This document shows positions 1 through 11,482 of a stretch of 64,000 nt of DNA, in pieces. This DNA is from Manduca sexta (Eukaryota > Arthropoda > Insecta > Lepidoptera > Sphingidae): NCBI RefSeq assembly GCF_014839805.1, contig NC_051121.1:2959116-3023115 (forward strand), given 5' to 3'. Under the pieces are notes generated by a model that had not been told where the DNA came from, searched no databases, and saw only the letters and a list, made by a program, of their open reading frames with translations. Both the position numbers and the translations under genes were made by a program. How positions within the stretch are numbered: the first letter of the stretch is position 1; every line of letters starts with the position of its first letter.

Positions 1-2710
1 GTTAGTATCTATGTAGTGTGAACCACAAGTGACTAATTCACGACCATGCACTAGAAACGAGGGAGTGTAGCCAGTAACCTCATTAACAGAGTTATTAATC
101 GCGAATTGTATTTTAGGAATCAAGAGATCCCATACTCGCTGATCATTTTCAATAAAGGTGGAAATAGCGGTCATGATAGTCTTGTTGTAGCGTTCGACAG
201 TGTTTACATGAGGAGTATATTTAGGTGTAAAATGTATGTTTGGAACTTTGTACTTTTCTAACATATGTTTCAAGGTTGAGCTAATAAATTGCCTTCCATT
301 ATCCATAAGAATGGTTGATGGAATGCCATGTACAAGGAAAACATTTTCTTCTAGAATTTTTGTAATAATTTCCGCGGTAGCGCGTTTTAATGGAAAAAGT
401 AGACAATATTTGGAAAAACAACAAGTAACTACAAAGATATAACAATTTTGCTTTCTAGTACAAGGTAGAGGTCCAATGAGATCTATACTTAGCATTTGAA
501 ATGGTCTAGAACATGACTTAGGTCTGCCCATTTCACCCAAGGTGGAGTGGTTTTGATGTTTGTGAGAAATACAAATATCACAAGAAGAGACAAATTCTAT
601 TACACTAGAATGCATTCCTGGCCAGTAGTATTTTTGTGCCAGTCTTCTGTATGTTTTAAAATACCTAGATGTCCAGCTAAAGGGTTACTATGGTTTTCGG
701 AAATAATAGATGACCGAAGTTCCTGAGGTACAACTTCCTTCCATTCAAATTCAGTATTTAGAACACATTTAGATTTCATATAACGATAAAGACGATTATT
801 TTTTATAATGTAATTAGGAAATGATGTTGGAGAATTTAGACAACCGTGAAAGATATTTAGGTACCATTCATCAGCTGTATTTGTAGTATTTATGGAAGTA
901 TCTATAGCACTAAGCTGCATAGGACAAGAACGAGACAAAGCATCAGGAATAACATTATCAGAACCTTTACGATGTTTGATATCAAATGAAAATGCAGAGA
1001 GACGGACACCCCAGCGAGCAAGCCGTCCAGTAGGGTTGTTAAGGTTTAGAAACCATTTTAGAGCTGAGTGATCTGTGTAGACAGTAAATTTTTTACCAGT
1101 TTCAAGATAACATCGCCAGTGTTCCAAAGCAACTACGACTGCTAAAGCTTCGCGTTCAGTAATGCTGTAATTACGCTCCTGAGGGGACAGTGATTTACTC
1201 ATATAGGCAATAGGATGTTCTACGCCATCAATAGTTTGTGTGAGCAAAGCACCAACACCATAATCGCTAGCATCTGTGTGAACTTCGAAAGGCAGATCAT
1301 AATTGGGACATGACAATATTGGGGCTTGAACTAGACAATCCTTTAGTTTATTGAAAGATTCTTCCGCCTCTAGAGACCAAATGAAGGGTTTAGCCTTCTT
1401 ACTTGTAGAAGTAAGTTTATTGAGGGGACCAGCAATAGAACTAAAGTTTGGAACAAACCTACGATACCAAGATGCAGTGCCTAGAAAACGTTTAACTTCC
1501 TTAGGATTGGTAGGTACAGGGAAATTAAGAATGGCATCGACTTTACCAGGATCGACTTGAAGACCATTAGAATTAACAACATAACCCAAATATTTAAGTT
1601 CAGTACGGAAAAAATTTGATTTAGTAAAGTTAATAGTCAAATTTGCAGATTTTAATTTATTATGGACGCGTAAAAGCATAGCCATATGGTGATCAAAGTT
1701 AGGTGACACAACAATTATATCATCTAAGAAAACGAAAACAGAATTCTCAAATTCAGGGCCATAAAATAAAATATCAACTAGCCGTTGTTGAGTAGCAGGC
1801 GCGTTGGTAAGACCAAAAGGAGTAGTTACGAACCTAAACGAACCTCGAGATGGTATATAAAATGCTGTTTTATCGCGATCACATTCCTCAATAGGTATTT
1901 GCCAAAACGCTTTCGAAAGATCAATAGAACTTAAGTAACAAGCATTACTCAAATTATCTAAAATTTCTGACATATATGGTAATTTATAAGCATCTTTTTT
2001 AGTGACAGAATTTAATTTACGACTGTCCAAACAAAATCTCAATTTTCCATCTTTTTTAGGCGTTAGTAAAACAGGTGAACACCAAGGACTCTCACAGGGT
2101 TCTACAACACCGAGTGCTAACATTTCATCTCTCATTACATAACACACGTTGTTTTTCTGGAGAAAGTCTATAATAACGCTGTCGTATTGGCGGTGAGTTG
2201 CCAGTGTCAATGTGGTGTGTGATGAGATGTGTTCTGCCTAGACCTCGCTTTTCAGCAGAAATAGAATTAAATAGTTCAATAGTATTGTCAGCGCTTAGAC
2301 GCTGTGATTTAGTTAAATCATCATACGATAACAATTTAGCGGTGTTATCATTTACAAAAGAAATACTACTAGTATCAGAATTACCCATGGTTATGGATTT
2401 TAAATATTTCGGACAAATTTCAAACTTCGGACCAAAAAAATCAACACCTAATATTAAATATGATGACACAGAAGGTATCACATAAGCTTTAAGAATGTGA
2501 AAATTATTTTCAAAACTAATTGGAATGTTAATATAACCTATAGGGTACAACCGTTGACCACCCGCGGCAACAAAGTATGTATCAGTATTGCGCGGGCACA
2601 ACTTAAAACCGGCTGATACTAATAATTTGTGTGAATTGTTCCCCAGTATAGTCACTGAAGAACCAGAATCTAATAAAGCACAAATAGAAATTTCACCAAT
2701 TTTACGTTCA
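1..2710 (-). pseudogene. pol: pol of Gypsy copy A (PR-RT-RNaseH-IN), frame-broken
   Basis: Polyprotein giving aspartic protease, reverse transcriptase, RNase H and integrase for retrotransposition. Protease sequence is seen from about 2700 downward. Reverse transcriptase and RNase H are open from 2210 to 600, with the FLDD active-site motif, the HTDAS first RNase H aspartate, TERE and YTDH. Compared with copy B, a 2-nt loss near 2128 (inside protease-RT), a 1-nt loss in an A run near 657 and a 1-nt loss near 2703 shift the frame. Integrase continues below 650 in another frame and runs off the window. Copy B is intact at the first two sites, so these are recent lesions or sequencing errors, not ancient decay. 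Confidence 0.88.
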
Positions 2711-2760
2711 CATATGGACGTGAATCATTATCAGGTTTACGTTCCCAGATTGAAGTAATA

Positions 2761-4205
2761 TTATAAGTAGAAAAATATTTTAATAGTGGAAAGCCAATGT
2801 TCCCAGTCTTCTTTATCGAAATTATTATTTTTGTAGCTAATAACATCACAACAATCTGGCGTTAGAAGTTTTTGACTCGAATTAGAATGACACTTCACAC
2901 AATTAGGAAAAATAACACCTTTAGTACCGCATTTAAAACAAATCGGAAATCTGTCTTGTTTACAATTTGCAAGCGTATGGTCATTAGTGCGGCAGCGGGG
3001 ACAGTTCCTACCTGAGTGGCTTTTGTTCTCGGGCGATAAGCGGCCGACCGGTTTACTTGGATTAGTAGATGTATATATAGGGTTAGTTTGTGTGTTTGTT
3101 TGTTGATTAAAATTATTAGATTTATTAGAATTATGATATCGTGTAAATTTATTAATTTGGTTATTAGTGTATTTATTATATTTATTTTTGTATGCCAAAT
3201 CGGGAGCTAAAGTGTTATTAGTAATAGGTGGTGGTTTGTGATATTGTGCAGTCATACATTGTACATTTTCAAAAGTTTTACAGACCAAACGAAGTTCTTC
3301 GATAGTGGAAATTGTAGAACAAGCAATAACATTAGAATAACAAGGCCGAATATTATGTAGTAAGATTTCTAATTTTTCAGATTCAGATAATTTTTTAGAA
3401 AGACGAGAAAAAAGTTCTGACATTATAGATAAATAAATAGTAATGTTTTCAGATTCATCTTGTGTACGATTGCGAATTTCTGACACTAAACGATAGTCGT
3501 AATCGAACTGACCAAAATCCTCTATCAGCAATTTAGACAATTGGTCCCAATCTTTAATTTTATTCCTAACATTACGGAACCAATGTAAGGCATTACCATA
3601 AAAAAATTCGGTAGCAAATTTTAAGATATCCGTAGAGGATATATTTCTACAAGTTTTAAAATCCTCGACTTTTTGCAAAAATATCCTAACACAAGTAGAA
3701 CCATCGTATTTCAATAGTCTAAAATCAGACATACGAATGCGCTCGCATAAATAAGGTGCAACTTGAATATTATCGGCAGATGTGGGTAAATTTGAATCTA
3801 TACTTGAGTTTAACTTATTGAGTCTATTATCTAAATTATTGTAATCACTAAGAATGGAATGTAAAGATTTTTTGTCGTCAGAAGTTAAGGGTTTAATTCT
3901 ACGTATTCTATGATATATATGATTTGACAAAGCAGTAATGCGTTTAAAAATACTTTGATCAAATTTAGTTTCTAGGTTTAGTAGTTTGGATTTAAATTCT
4001 GCAAGGGACAAATTTAAACCATTTAAGTCAATATTAACATCTATTCCTGATTCATCAATAATATCATGGATGGATATAAAATTGATAATTTATGAATCTG
4101 TTTACGTAATTGCAATACTGTAGTACCCGGGTCTTCACCACGGATCATAACCTCATAGCTAAGTTCGTTTTTATTTAATAGAAAAAGTACTTGGGTGAGT
4201 GCCAT
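2761..4205 (-). pseudogene. gag: gag of Gypsy copy A
   Basis: Structural Gag protein of the retrotransposon. An ATG at 4203-4205 matches the Gag start of copy B, but an indel near 4060 shifts the frame; the long open frame runs from 4011 to the TAA at 2761-2763 (416 codons). A basic, Asn/Thr-rich linker precedes two zinc-knuckle motifs near the C-terminus. The first is a standard CX2CX4HX4C. The second has valine where the histidine should be (CFKCGTKGVIFPNC), as in copy B. The stop follows a T run, and the pol frame overlaps in the -1 register, which suggests a frameshift-dependent Gag-Pol. Confidence 0.85.
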
Positions 4206-4335
4206 TATAAAAGATTGCAATTGAATAGATTTAATACGGAGAAGTATGAGAACTAATAAGTTAAATTAAAGTTGAGAAATTATTACGAGAAAAAATTGAG
4301 GGTAGTCAGACAAAAATTGCGAACAATGCACTTAC

Positions 4336-4835
4336 NNNNNNNNNNNNNNNNNNNNNNNNNNNNNNNNNNNNNNNNNNNNNNNNNNNNNNNNNNNNNNNNN
4401 NNNNNNNNNNNNNNNNNNNNNNNNNNNNNNNNNNNNNNNNNNNNNNNNNNNNNNNNNNNNNNNNNNNNNNNNNNNNNNNNNNNNNNNNNNNNNNNNNNNN
4501 NNNNNNNNNNNNNNNNNNNNNNNNNNNNNNNNNNNNNNNNNNNNNNNNNNNNNNNNNNNNNNNNNNNNNNNNNNNNNNNNNNNNNNNNNNNNNNNNNNNN
4601 NNNNNNNNNNNNNNNNNNNNNNNNNNNNNNNNNNNNNNNNNNNNNNNNNNNNNNNNNNNNNNNNNNNNNNNNNNNNNNNNNNNNNNNNNNNNNNNNNNNN
4701 NNNNNNNNNNNNNNNNNNNNNNNNNNNNNNNNNNNNNNNNNNNNNNNNNNNNNNNNNNNNNNNNNNNNNNNNNNNNNNNNNNNNNNNNNNNNNNNNNNNN
4801 NNNNNNNNNNNNNNNNNNNNNNNNNNNNNNNNNNN
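4336..4835. other. Assembly gap (500 N)
   Basis: Exactly 500 unknown bases, the conventional size for a gap of unknown length. It starts where copy A should continue into its leader, primer-binding site and 5' LTR. The real missing sequence is therefore probably over 1 kb and contains an LTR that could not be resolved from the LTRs of copy B. Open frames read across it are meaningless. Confidence 0.99.
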
Positions 4836-5058
4836 TCCGCCACCGGCCACCGTAAACATTCAATTAACTGCCACAAAGATTCTGCTGCCCTAGCCCCTAG
4901 GACACGTAACTTGTCAATATTCAATTTACTTCCGAAAACATACTTATCGGACTGATTTCATTTAACTATGTATGTACCCAGATAATATTATGTAATATTT
5001 ATCCGAAGACACAATCATAAAACATTATTACTATTATGATGACATGTATCGTATACGT
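4836..5058. other. Unique-looking spacer between the two Gypsy copies
   Basis: About 220 bases with no similarity to the Gypsy leader or LTR and no coding signal. It ends in ACGT at 5055-5058, the left target-site duplication of copy B. It therefore looks like the pre-insertion host sequence. Confidence 0.6.
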
Positions 5059-6172
5059 TGCGGCGGTTGAGAGCCTGCCACAGATAGTTAGAGAGACAAT
5101 TGAAAACTCAGTTATTACGTGGTACGAGCTTTATTTTCACACCTCCGCGTTACACTCGGTACTGGTGCTGCTGGTGTTGTGCAACAAGAGTCACTGGCCT
5201 GGGAACCTGATCCAGGCGAACGGCACGTAGATGTTGCACGTGTATTGCCTCCGGCGGCAGCTCGCCGGGCAGTTGGAAGGCCACGGGTGAGCAGGGTGTG
5301 CACGTGGTCGGGGTCAGCCCGCGATTTTTGGTAGTGTGCACGTGGTCGCCCGGCGGCAGCTCGCCGGCAGTCGGTCGGGTCAGCACACCCCGACGATGGT
5401 GGTGCGCAGCTGGACGTGGTCGGGAGGCAGCTCTCCCGTCTGTTCATACGGCACCGTGATCCGCACCGTAGAAGCAGGCCCGCTGTAGAGAAAGTGGACG
5501 CCTCAGGGTTATTACGTGGTACGCTTTATAATAGAAGGTACGCTCGTTATGCAACAAGAAGACTGGCCTGGGGAACTCCGATCCAGGCGAACGGCACGTA
5601 GATGTTGCACGTGGCTGGCTCCGGCGGCAGCTCGCCGGGCAGTTGGAAGGCCACGTGGGTGAGCAGGGTGTGCACGTGGTCGGGGTCAGCTCCCGCGACG
5701 TTGGTAGTGTGCACGTGGTCGGCTCCGGCGGCAGCTCGCCGGCAGTCGGTCGGGGTCAGCACACCCGACGATGGTGGTGCGCAGCTGGACGTGGTCGGGA
5801 GGCAGCTCTCCGTCTGTCTGCTACGGCACCGTGATCCGCACCGTACAGCAGGCACGCCGTAGAGGAAAGGGCACGTGCCGTGAGGAAGAAGAAGAAGAAG
5901 AACCCTAGTGGGAAAACAACGATGTGTGTGACAATATGTAGTGCCACGGCCAAAGATAATAGTTCAAAGGCGGAGGTCGCGTTGCACGCCTATTTATGCA
6001 GGCGCCATTCGGACGTACGTCAGTGCAATGACATATCATTGCAACGATGATGCTCATTGGTAGTTCTAATTGCGAGGGCGTTAATCATTCGCATTATAAC
6101 CACAGAGTAATTAGAAAGACAATAGTAACGTTAACAGAGTATATATATATTAGTATAATTGGTAACGTTACA
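5059..6172 (-). repeat. 3' LTR of Gypsy copy B
   Basis: A 1,114-bp LTR matching 11483-12597. The minus-strand start TGTAACGTTACC lies at 6172. The core is GC-rich and consists of two tandem units of about 370 bp (first near 5201-5571, second near 5572-5900), each with several CACGTG motifs. The first unit has many small indels compared with the other three units in the window. The AT-rich outer parts contain GAA runs and a TA run. Confidence 0.93.
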
Positions 6173-6183
6173 GTACCCCGCCG
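6173..6183 (-). other. Polypurine tract of Gypsy copy B
   Basis: On the minus strand the bases just before the 3' LTR read GGCGGGGTAC, a purine-rich stretch directly adjoining the LTR's TG. This is where plus-strand DNA synthesis is primed in LTR elements. Assignment rests on position and composition. Confidence 0.65.
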
Positions 6184-6594
6184 AAAAGACCAGGGTTTTA
6201 CTTATATCTAAATATAAGTAAAATCCGTCTGCCTACCTAGCATTCTTGTTATTTCATCCTTTCATTACATCCCCTAACATTCATCTCTAACAAACTGTCT
6301 AGCATCAAAATATTTGATCGAGACCCTGTTGACCAGAAAGTACTTTATAATATTCAAAGACTCTCCTAAAACAACAAAAGAATATTTGTACCATACTACA
6401 AAATTCGAAATACTAAGTAGAAGATGTTATAAAATGGCAAGATACTATGTATGTCGCACAGATATCGTGGTGAAGTGAAAATGTGAAATGTTTGTATAAG
6501 TTATAGAAATAGTGTATAATTAGTTAGTTAAAATTTTAAATAAAAGTATAATATTTTAAATGGTAGATAATATAGTTGTAAAAAAAAGTATAGT

Positions 6595-9500
6595 TTAATA
6601 TTTATAGTTAGTAAGTTTCAAGTCTTTGATATGCCAGGTACCAAGTGGATTACCGTTCATATCAGCCAAATCATAAACTAAAGGTGATTTTTAGCAACAA
6701 TTACACATTTAATATATTTAGGTGCAAGTTTTTATTAAAATGTTTATCTTTATCACTTTGATAAAATGTTCTCCATACTACATCACCAACATTAAATTCA
6801 GCAGGTTTTTTCCTTAAGTTATAGTTAGCACTATTCCTTTTATGCGCTTGCAAAAGTAAAGACTGAACTTTGTTAAATATACTAGATAATACGCCTAAGT
6901 TTTCAGCATAATGATCTCGAGGTATGAAAAACAATGTCCTGGTCCACGTTAGTGTCTATGTAGTGTGAACCACAAGTGACTAATTCACGACCATGCACTA
7001 GAAACGAGGGAGTGTAGCCAGTAACCTCATTAACTGAGTTGTTAATCGCGAATTGTATTTTAGGGAATCAAGAGATCCCATACTCGCTGATCATTTTCAA
7101 TAAAGGTGGAAATAGCGGTCATGATAGTCTTGTTGTAGCGTTCGACAGTGTTTACATGAGGAGTATATTTAGGTGTAAAATGTATGTTTGGAACTTTGTA
7201 CTTTTCTAACATATGTTTCAAGGTTGAGCTAATAAATTGCCTTCCATTATCCATAAGAATGGTTGATGGAATGCCATGTACAAGGAAAACATTTTCTTCT
7301 AGAATTTTTGTAATAATTTCCGCGGTAGCGTTTTAATGGAAAAAGTAGACAATATTTGGAAAACAACAAGTAACTACAAAGATATAACAATTTTGTTTTC
7401 TAGTACAAGGTAGAGGTCCAATGAGATCTATACTTAGCATTTGAAATGGTCTGGAACATGACTTAGGTCTGCCCATTTCACCCAAGGTGGAGTGGTTTTG
7501 ATGTTTGTGAGAAATACAAATATCGCAAGAAGAGACAAAATCGGCTACACTAGAATGCATTCCTGGCCAGTAGTATTTTTGTGCCGCCTCTCTGTATGTT
7601 TTAAAAATACCTAGATGTCCAGCTAAAGGGTTACTATGGTTTTCGGAAATAATAGATGACCGAAGTTCCTGAGGTACAACTTCCTTCCATTCAAATTCAG
7701 TATTTAGAACACATTTAGATTTCATATAACGATAAAGACGATTATTTTTTATAATGTAATTAGGAAATGATGTTGGAGAATTTTGACAACCGTGAAAGAT
7801 ATTTAGGTACCATTCATCAGCTGTATTTGTAGTATTTATGGAAGTATCTATAGCACTAAGCTGCATAGGACAAGAACGAGACAAAGCATCAGGAATAACA
7901 TTATCAGAACCTTTACGATGTTTGATATCAAATGAAAATGCAGAGAGACGGACACCCCAGCGAGCAAGCCGTCCAGTAGGGTTGTTAAGGTTTAGAAACC
8001 ATTTTAGAGCTGAGTGATCTGTGTAGACAGTAAATTTTGTACCAGTTTCAAGATAACATCGCCAGTGTTCCAAAGCAACTACGACTGCTAAAGCTTCGCG
8101 TTCAGTAATGCTGTAATTACGCTCCTGAGGGGACAGTGATTTACTCATATAGGCAATAGGATGTTCTACGCCATCAATAGTTTGTGTGAGCAAAGCACCA
8201 ACACCATAATCGCTAGCATCTGTGTGAACTTCGAAAGGCAGATCATAATTGGGACATGACAATATTGGGGCTTGAACTAGACAATCCTTTAGTTTATTGA
8301 AAGATTCTTCCGCCTCTAGAGACCAAATGAAGGGTTTAGCCTTCTTACTTGTAGAAGTAAGTTTATTGAGGGGACCAGCAATAGAACTAAAGTTTGGAAC
8401 AAACCTACGATACCAAGATGCAGTGCCTAGAAAACGTTTAACTTCCTTAGGATTGGTAGGTACAGGGAAATTAAGAATGGCATCGACTTTACCAGGATCG
8501 ACTTGAAGACCATTAGAATTAACAACATAACCCAAATATTTAAGTTCAGTACGGAAAAAATTTGATTTAGTAAAGTTAATAGTCAAATTTGCAGATTTTA
8601 ATTTATTATGGACGCGTAAAAGCATAGCCATATGGTGATCAAAGTTAGGTGACACAACAATTATATCATCTAAGAAAACGAAAACAGAATTCTCAAATTC
8701 AGGGCCATAAAATAAAATATCAACTAGCCGTTGTTGAGTAGCAGGCGCGTTGGTAAGACCAAAAGGAGTAGTTACGAACCTAAACGAACCTCGAGATGGT
8801 ATATAAAATGCTGTTTTATCGCGATCACATTTCTCAATAGGTATTTGCCAAAACGCTTTCGAAAGATCAATAGAACTTAAGTAACAAGCATTACTCAAAT
8901 TATCTAAAATTTCTGACATATATGGTAATTTATAAGCATCTTTTTTAGTAACTGAATTTAATTTACGACTGTCCAAGCAAAATCTCAATTTTCCATCTTT
9001 TTTAGGCGTTAGTAAAACAGGTGAACACCAAGGACTCTCACAGGGTTCTACAACACCGAGTGCTAACATTTCATCCAACTCATTACATAACACACGTTGT
9101 TTTTCTGGAGAAAGTCTATAGTAACGCTGTCGTATTGGCGGTGAGTTGCCAGTGTCAATGTGGTGTGTGATGAGATGTGTTCTGCCTAGACCTCGCTTTT
9201 CAGCAGAAATAGAATTAAATAGTTCAATAGTATTGTCAGCGCTTAGACGCTGTGATTTAGTTAAATCATCATACGATAACAATTTAGCGGTGTTATCCTT
9301 TACAAAAGAAATGCTACTAGTTTCAGAATTACCCATGGTTATGGATTTTAAGTATTTGGGACAAATTTCAAACTTCGACCAAAAATCAACACCTAATATT
9401 AAATATGATGACACAGAAGGTATCACATAAGCTTTAAGAATGTGAAAATTATTTTCAAAACTAATTGGAATGTTAATAAAACCTATAGGATACAACCGTT

Positions 9501-9720
9501 GACCACCCGCGGCAACAAAGTATGTATCACTATTGCGTGGGCACAACTTAAAACCGGCTGATACCAATAATTTGTGTGAATTGTTCCCCAGTATAGTCAC
9601 TGAAGAACCAGAATCTAATAAAGCACAAATAGAAATTTCACCAATTTTTACGTTCACATATGGACGTGAATCATTATCAGGTTTACGTTCCCAGATTGAA
9701 GTAATATTATAAGTAGAAAA
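6595..9720 (-). pseudogene. pol: pol of Gypsy copy B (PR-RT-RNaseH-IN)
   Basis: Replication and integration polyprotein. The main open stretch (9657-7333, 774 codons, also open a little further upstream) holds protease DSGSS at residues 15-19, the RT motif-A aspartate at 264 and FLDD at 328-331. RNase H acidic residues are D480, E520 and D547. The integrase zinc-binding site is H674, H681, C711 and C714, and the first catalytic aspartate is D744. A 2-nt loss near 7331 plus a homopolymer indel near 7360 then shift the frame. The second catalytic Asp (in MDNG) and the Glu (in NTVERYN) lie in 7254-7060. The integrase C-terminal region with a VGDVVW motif lies in 6934-6701, followed by a GPY/F-like segment that ends at a TAA near 6595 after further shifts. 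As read, the gene cannot make a full protein. Confidence 0.88.
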
Positions 9721-11155
9721 AAATATTTTAATAGTGGAAAGCCAATGTTCCCAGTCTTCTTTATCGAAATTATTATTTTTAGAAGTAATAACATCACAAC
9801 AATCTGGCGTTACAAGTTTTTTGGACTCGAATTAGAATGACACTTCACACAATTAGGAAAAATAACACCTTTAGTACCGCATTTAAAACAAATCGGAAAT
9901 CTGTCTTGTTTACAATTTGCTAGCGTATGGTCATTAGTGCGGCAGCGGGGACAGTTCCTACCTGAGTGGCTTTTGTTCTCGGGCGATAAGCGGCCGACCG
10001 GTTTACTTGGATTAGTAGATGTATATATAGGGTTAGTTTGTGTGTTTGTTTGTTGATTAAAATTATTAGATTTATTAGAATTATGATATCGTGTAAATTT
10101 ATTAATTTGGTTATTAGTGTATTTATTATATTTATTTTTGTATGCCAAATCGGGAGCTAAAGTGTTATTAGTAATAGGTGGTGGTTTGTGATATTGTGCA
10201 GTCATACATTGTACATTTTCAAAAGTTTTACAGACCAAACGAAGTTCTTCGATAGTGGAAATTGTAGAACAAGCAATAACATTAGAATAACAAGGCCGAA
10301 TATTATGTAGTAAGATTTCTAATTTTTCAGATTCAGATAATTTTTTAGAAAGACGAGAAAAAAGTTCTGACATTATAGATAAATAAATAGTAATGTTTTC
10401 AGATTCATCTTGTGTACGATTGCGAATTTCTGACACTAAACGATAGTCGTAATCGAACTGACCAAAATCCTCTATCAGCAATTTAGACAATTGGTCCCAA
10501 TCTTTAATTTTATTCCTAACATTACGGAACCAATGTAAGGCATTACCATAAAAAATTCGGTAGCACATTTTAAGAGATCCGTAGAGGATATATTTCTACA
10601 AGTTTTAAAATCCTCGACTTTTTGCAACAATATCCTAACACAAGTAGAACCATCGTATTTCAATAGTCTAAAATCGGACATACGAATGCGCTCGCATAAA
10701 TAAGGTGCAACTTGAATATTATCGGCAGATGTGGGTAAATTTGAATCTATACTTGAGTTTAACTTATTGAGTCTATTATCTAAATTATTGTAATCACTAA
10801 GAATGGAATGTAAAGATTTTTTGTCGTCAGAAGTTAAGGGTTTAATTCTACGTATTCTATGATATATATGATTTGACAAAGCAGTAATGCGTTTAAAAAT
10901 ACTTTGATCAAATTTAGTTTCTAGGTTTAGTAGTTTGGATTTAAATTCTGCAAGGGACAAATTTAAACCATTTAAGTCAATATTAACATCTATTCCTGAT
11001 TCATCAATATCATCGGATGGATATAAAATTGATAATTTATGAATCTGTTTACGTAATTGCAATACTGTAGTACCCGGGTCTTCACCACGGATCATAACCT
11101 CATAGCTAAGTTCGTTTTTATTTAATAGAAAAAAAGTAATTGGGTGAGTGGCCAT
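9709..11155 (-). pseudogene. gag: gag of Gypsy copy B, frame-broken
   Basis: Gag begins at the ATG at 11155 and is open to about 10475. A one-base loss in an A run near 10555 shifts the frame, and the C-terminal half continues in 10568-9810. A further homopolymer change near 9822 ends it early relative to copy A, which reads on to a stop equivalent to 9709. The same two zinc knuckles are present, the second again lacking its histidine. The pol frame begins around the T run at 9717-9723, in the -1 register relative to gag. Confidence 0.85.
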
Positions 11156-11463
11156 TATAAAGATTGCAATTGAATAGATTAATAATGGATATATGAGAAC
11201 TAATAAGTTAAATTAAAGTTGAGAAATTATTACGAGAAAAAAAAATTGGAGGGTAGTCAGACAAAAATTGCGAACAATGCACTTACGAATGATTATTAAA
11301 TTTATAGCACTTTAACACGTTTTTTTACACTTCACTTATGGAAAGAAAACTGACTCACCTGTTCGCAATTAGTGGTGACCGTTCGCTTACACAGTAGTAG
11401 ACTGTGCAACCTGACTGTGAGGAGTACCGAGTAGTAATTTGGAGATGCAAAAAACCCACGTAA

Positions 11464-11481
11464 TAACTAAATTAGGCGCCA
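11464..11481 (-). other. Primer-binding site of Gypsy copy B
   Basis: One base inside the 5' LTR the minus strand reads TGGCGCCTAATTTAG. The TGGCGCC core matches the complement of a tRNA 3' end as used by tRNA-Lys-primed elements, but the following bases match animal tRNA-Lys poorly. The position is firm; the tRNA identity is tentative. Confidence 0.6.
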
Positions 11482-11482
11482 C

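Larger units (their letters stand above)
1..4335 (-). mobile_element. Ty3/Gypsy LTR retrotransposon, copy A (partial)
   Basis: Minus-strand internal region of a Ty3/Gypsy element, nearly identical to copy B at 6948-11286 (position 1 here matches 6948 there). The order on the minus strand is gag, protease, reverse transcriptase, RNase H, integrase, which is the Ty3/Gypsy order. The left end is cut by the window within integrase. The right end, which should carry the 5' LTR, falls inside the run of Ns. Small indels relative to copy B break the frames at different places from those in B. The family is certain from the motifs; the clade is not assigned. Confidence 0.93.

Noticed and set aside
4272..4955. 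Long open frames across the N run
   Set aside because: They are created by unknown bases, which contain no stops.
5036..5058. 5' LTR of copy A lying at 5059-6172 (one LTR shared between the copies)
   Set aside because: No primer-binding site or leader lies left of 5059, and the ACGT duplications pair 5055-5058 with 12598-12601. This LTR therefore belongs to copy B.
5115..5953. Multiple overlapping open frames on both strands in the LTR
   Set aside because: GC-rich repeated DNA with few stop codons. The frames recur only because the LTR unit is duplicated and no domain is recognisable.
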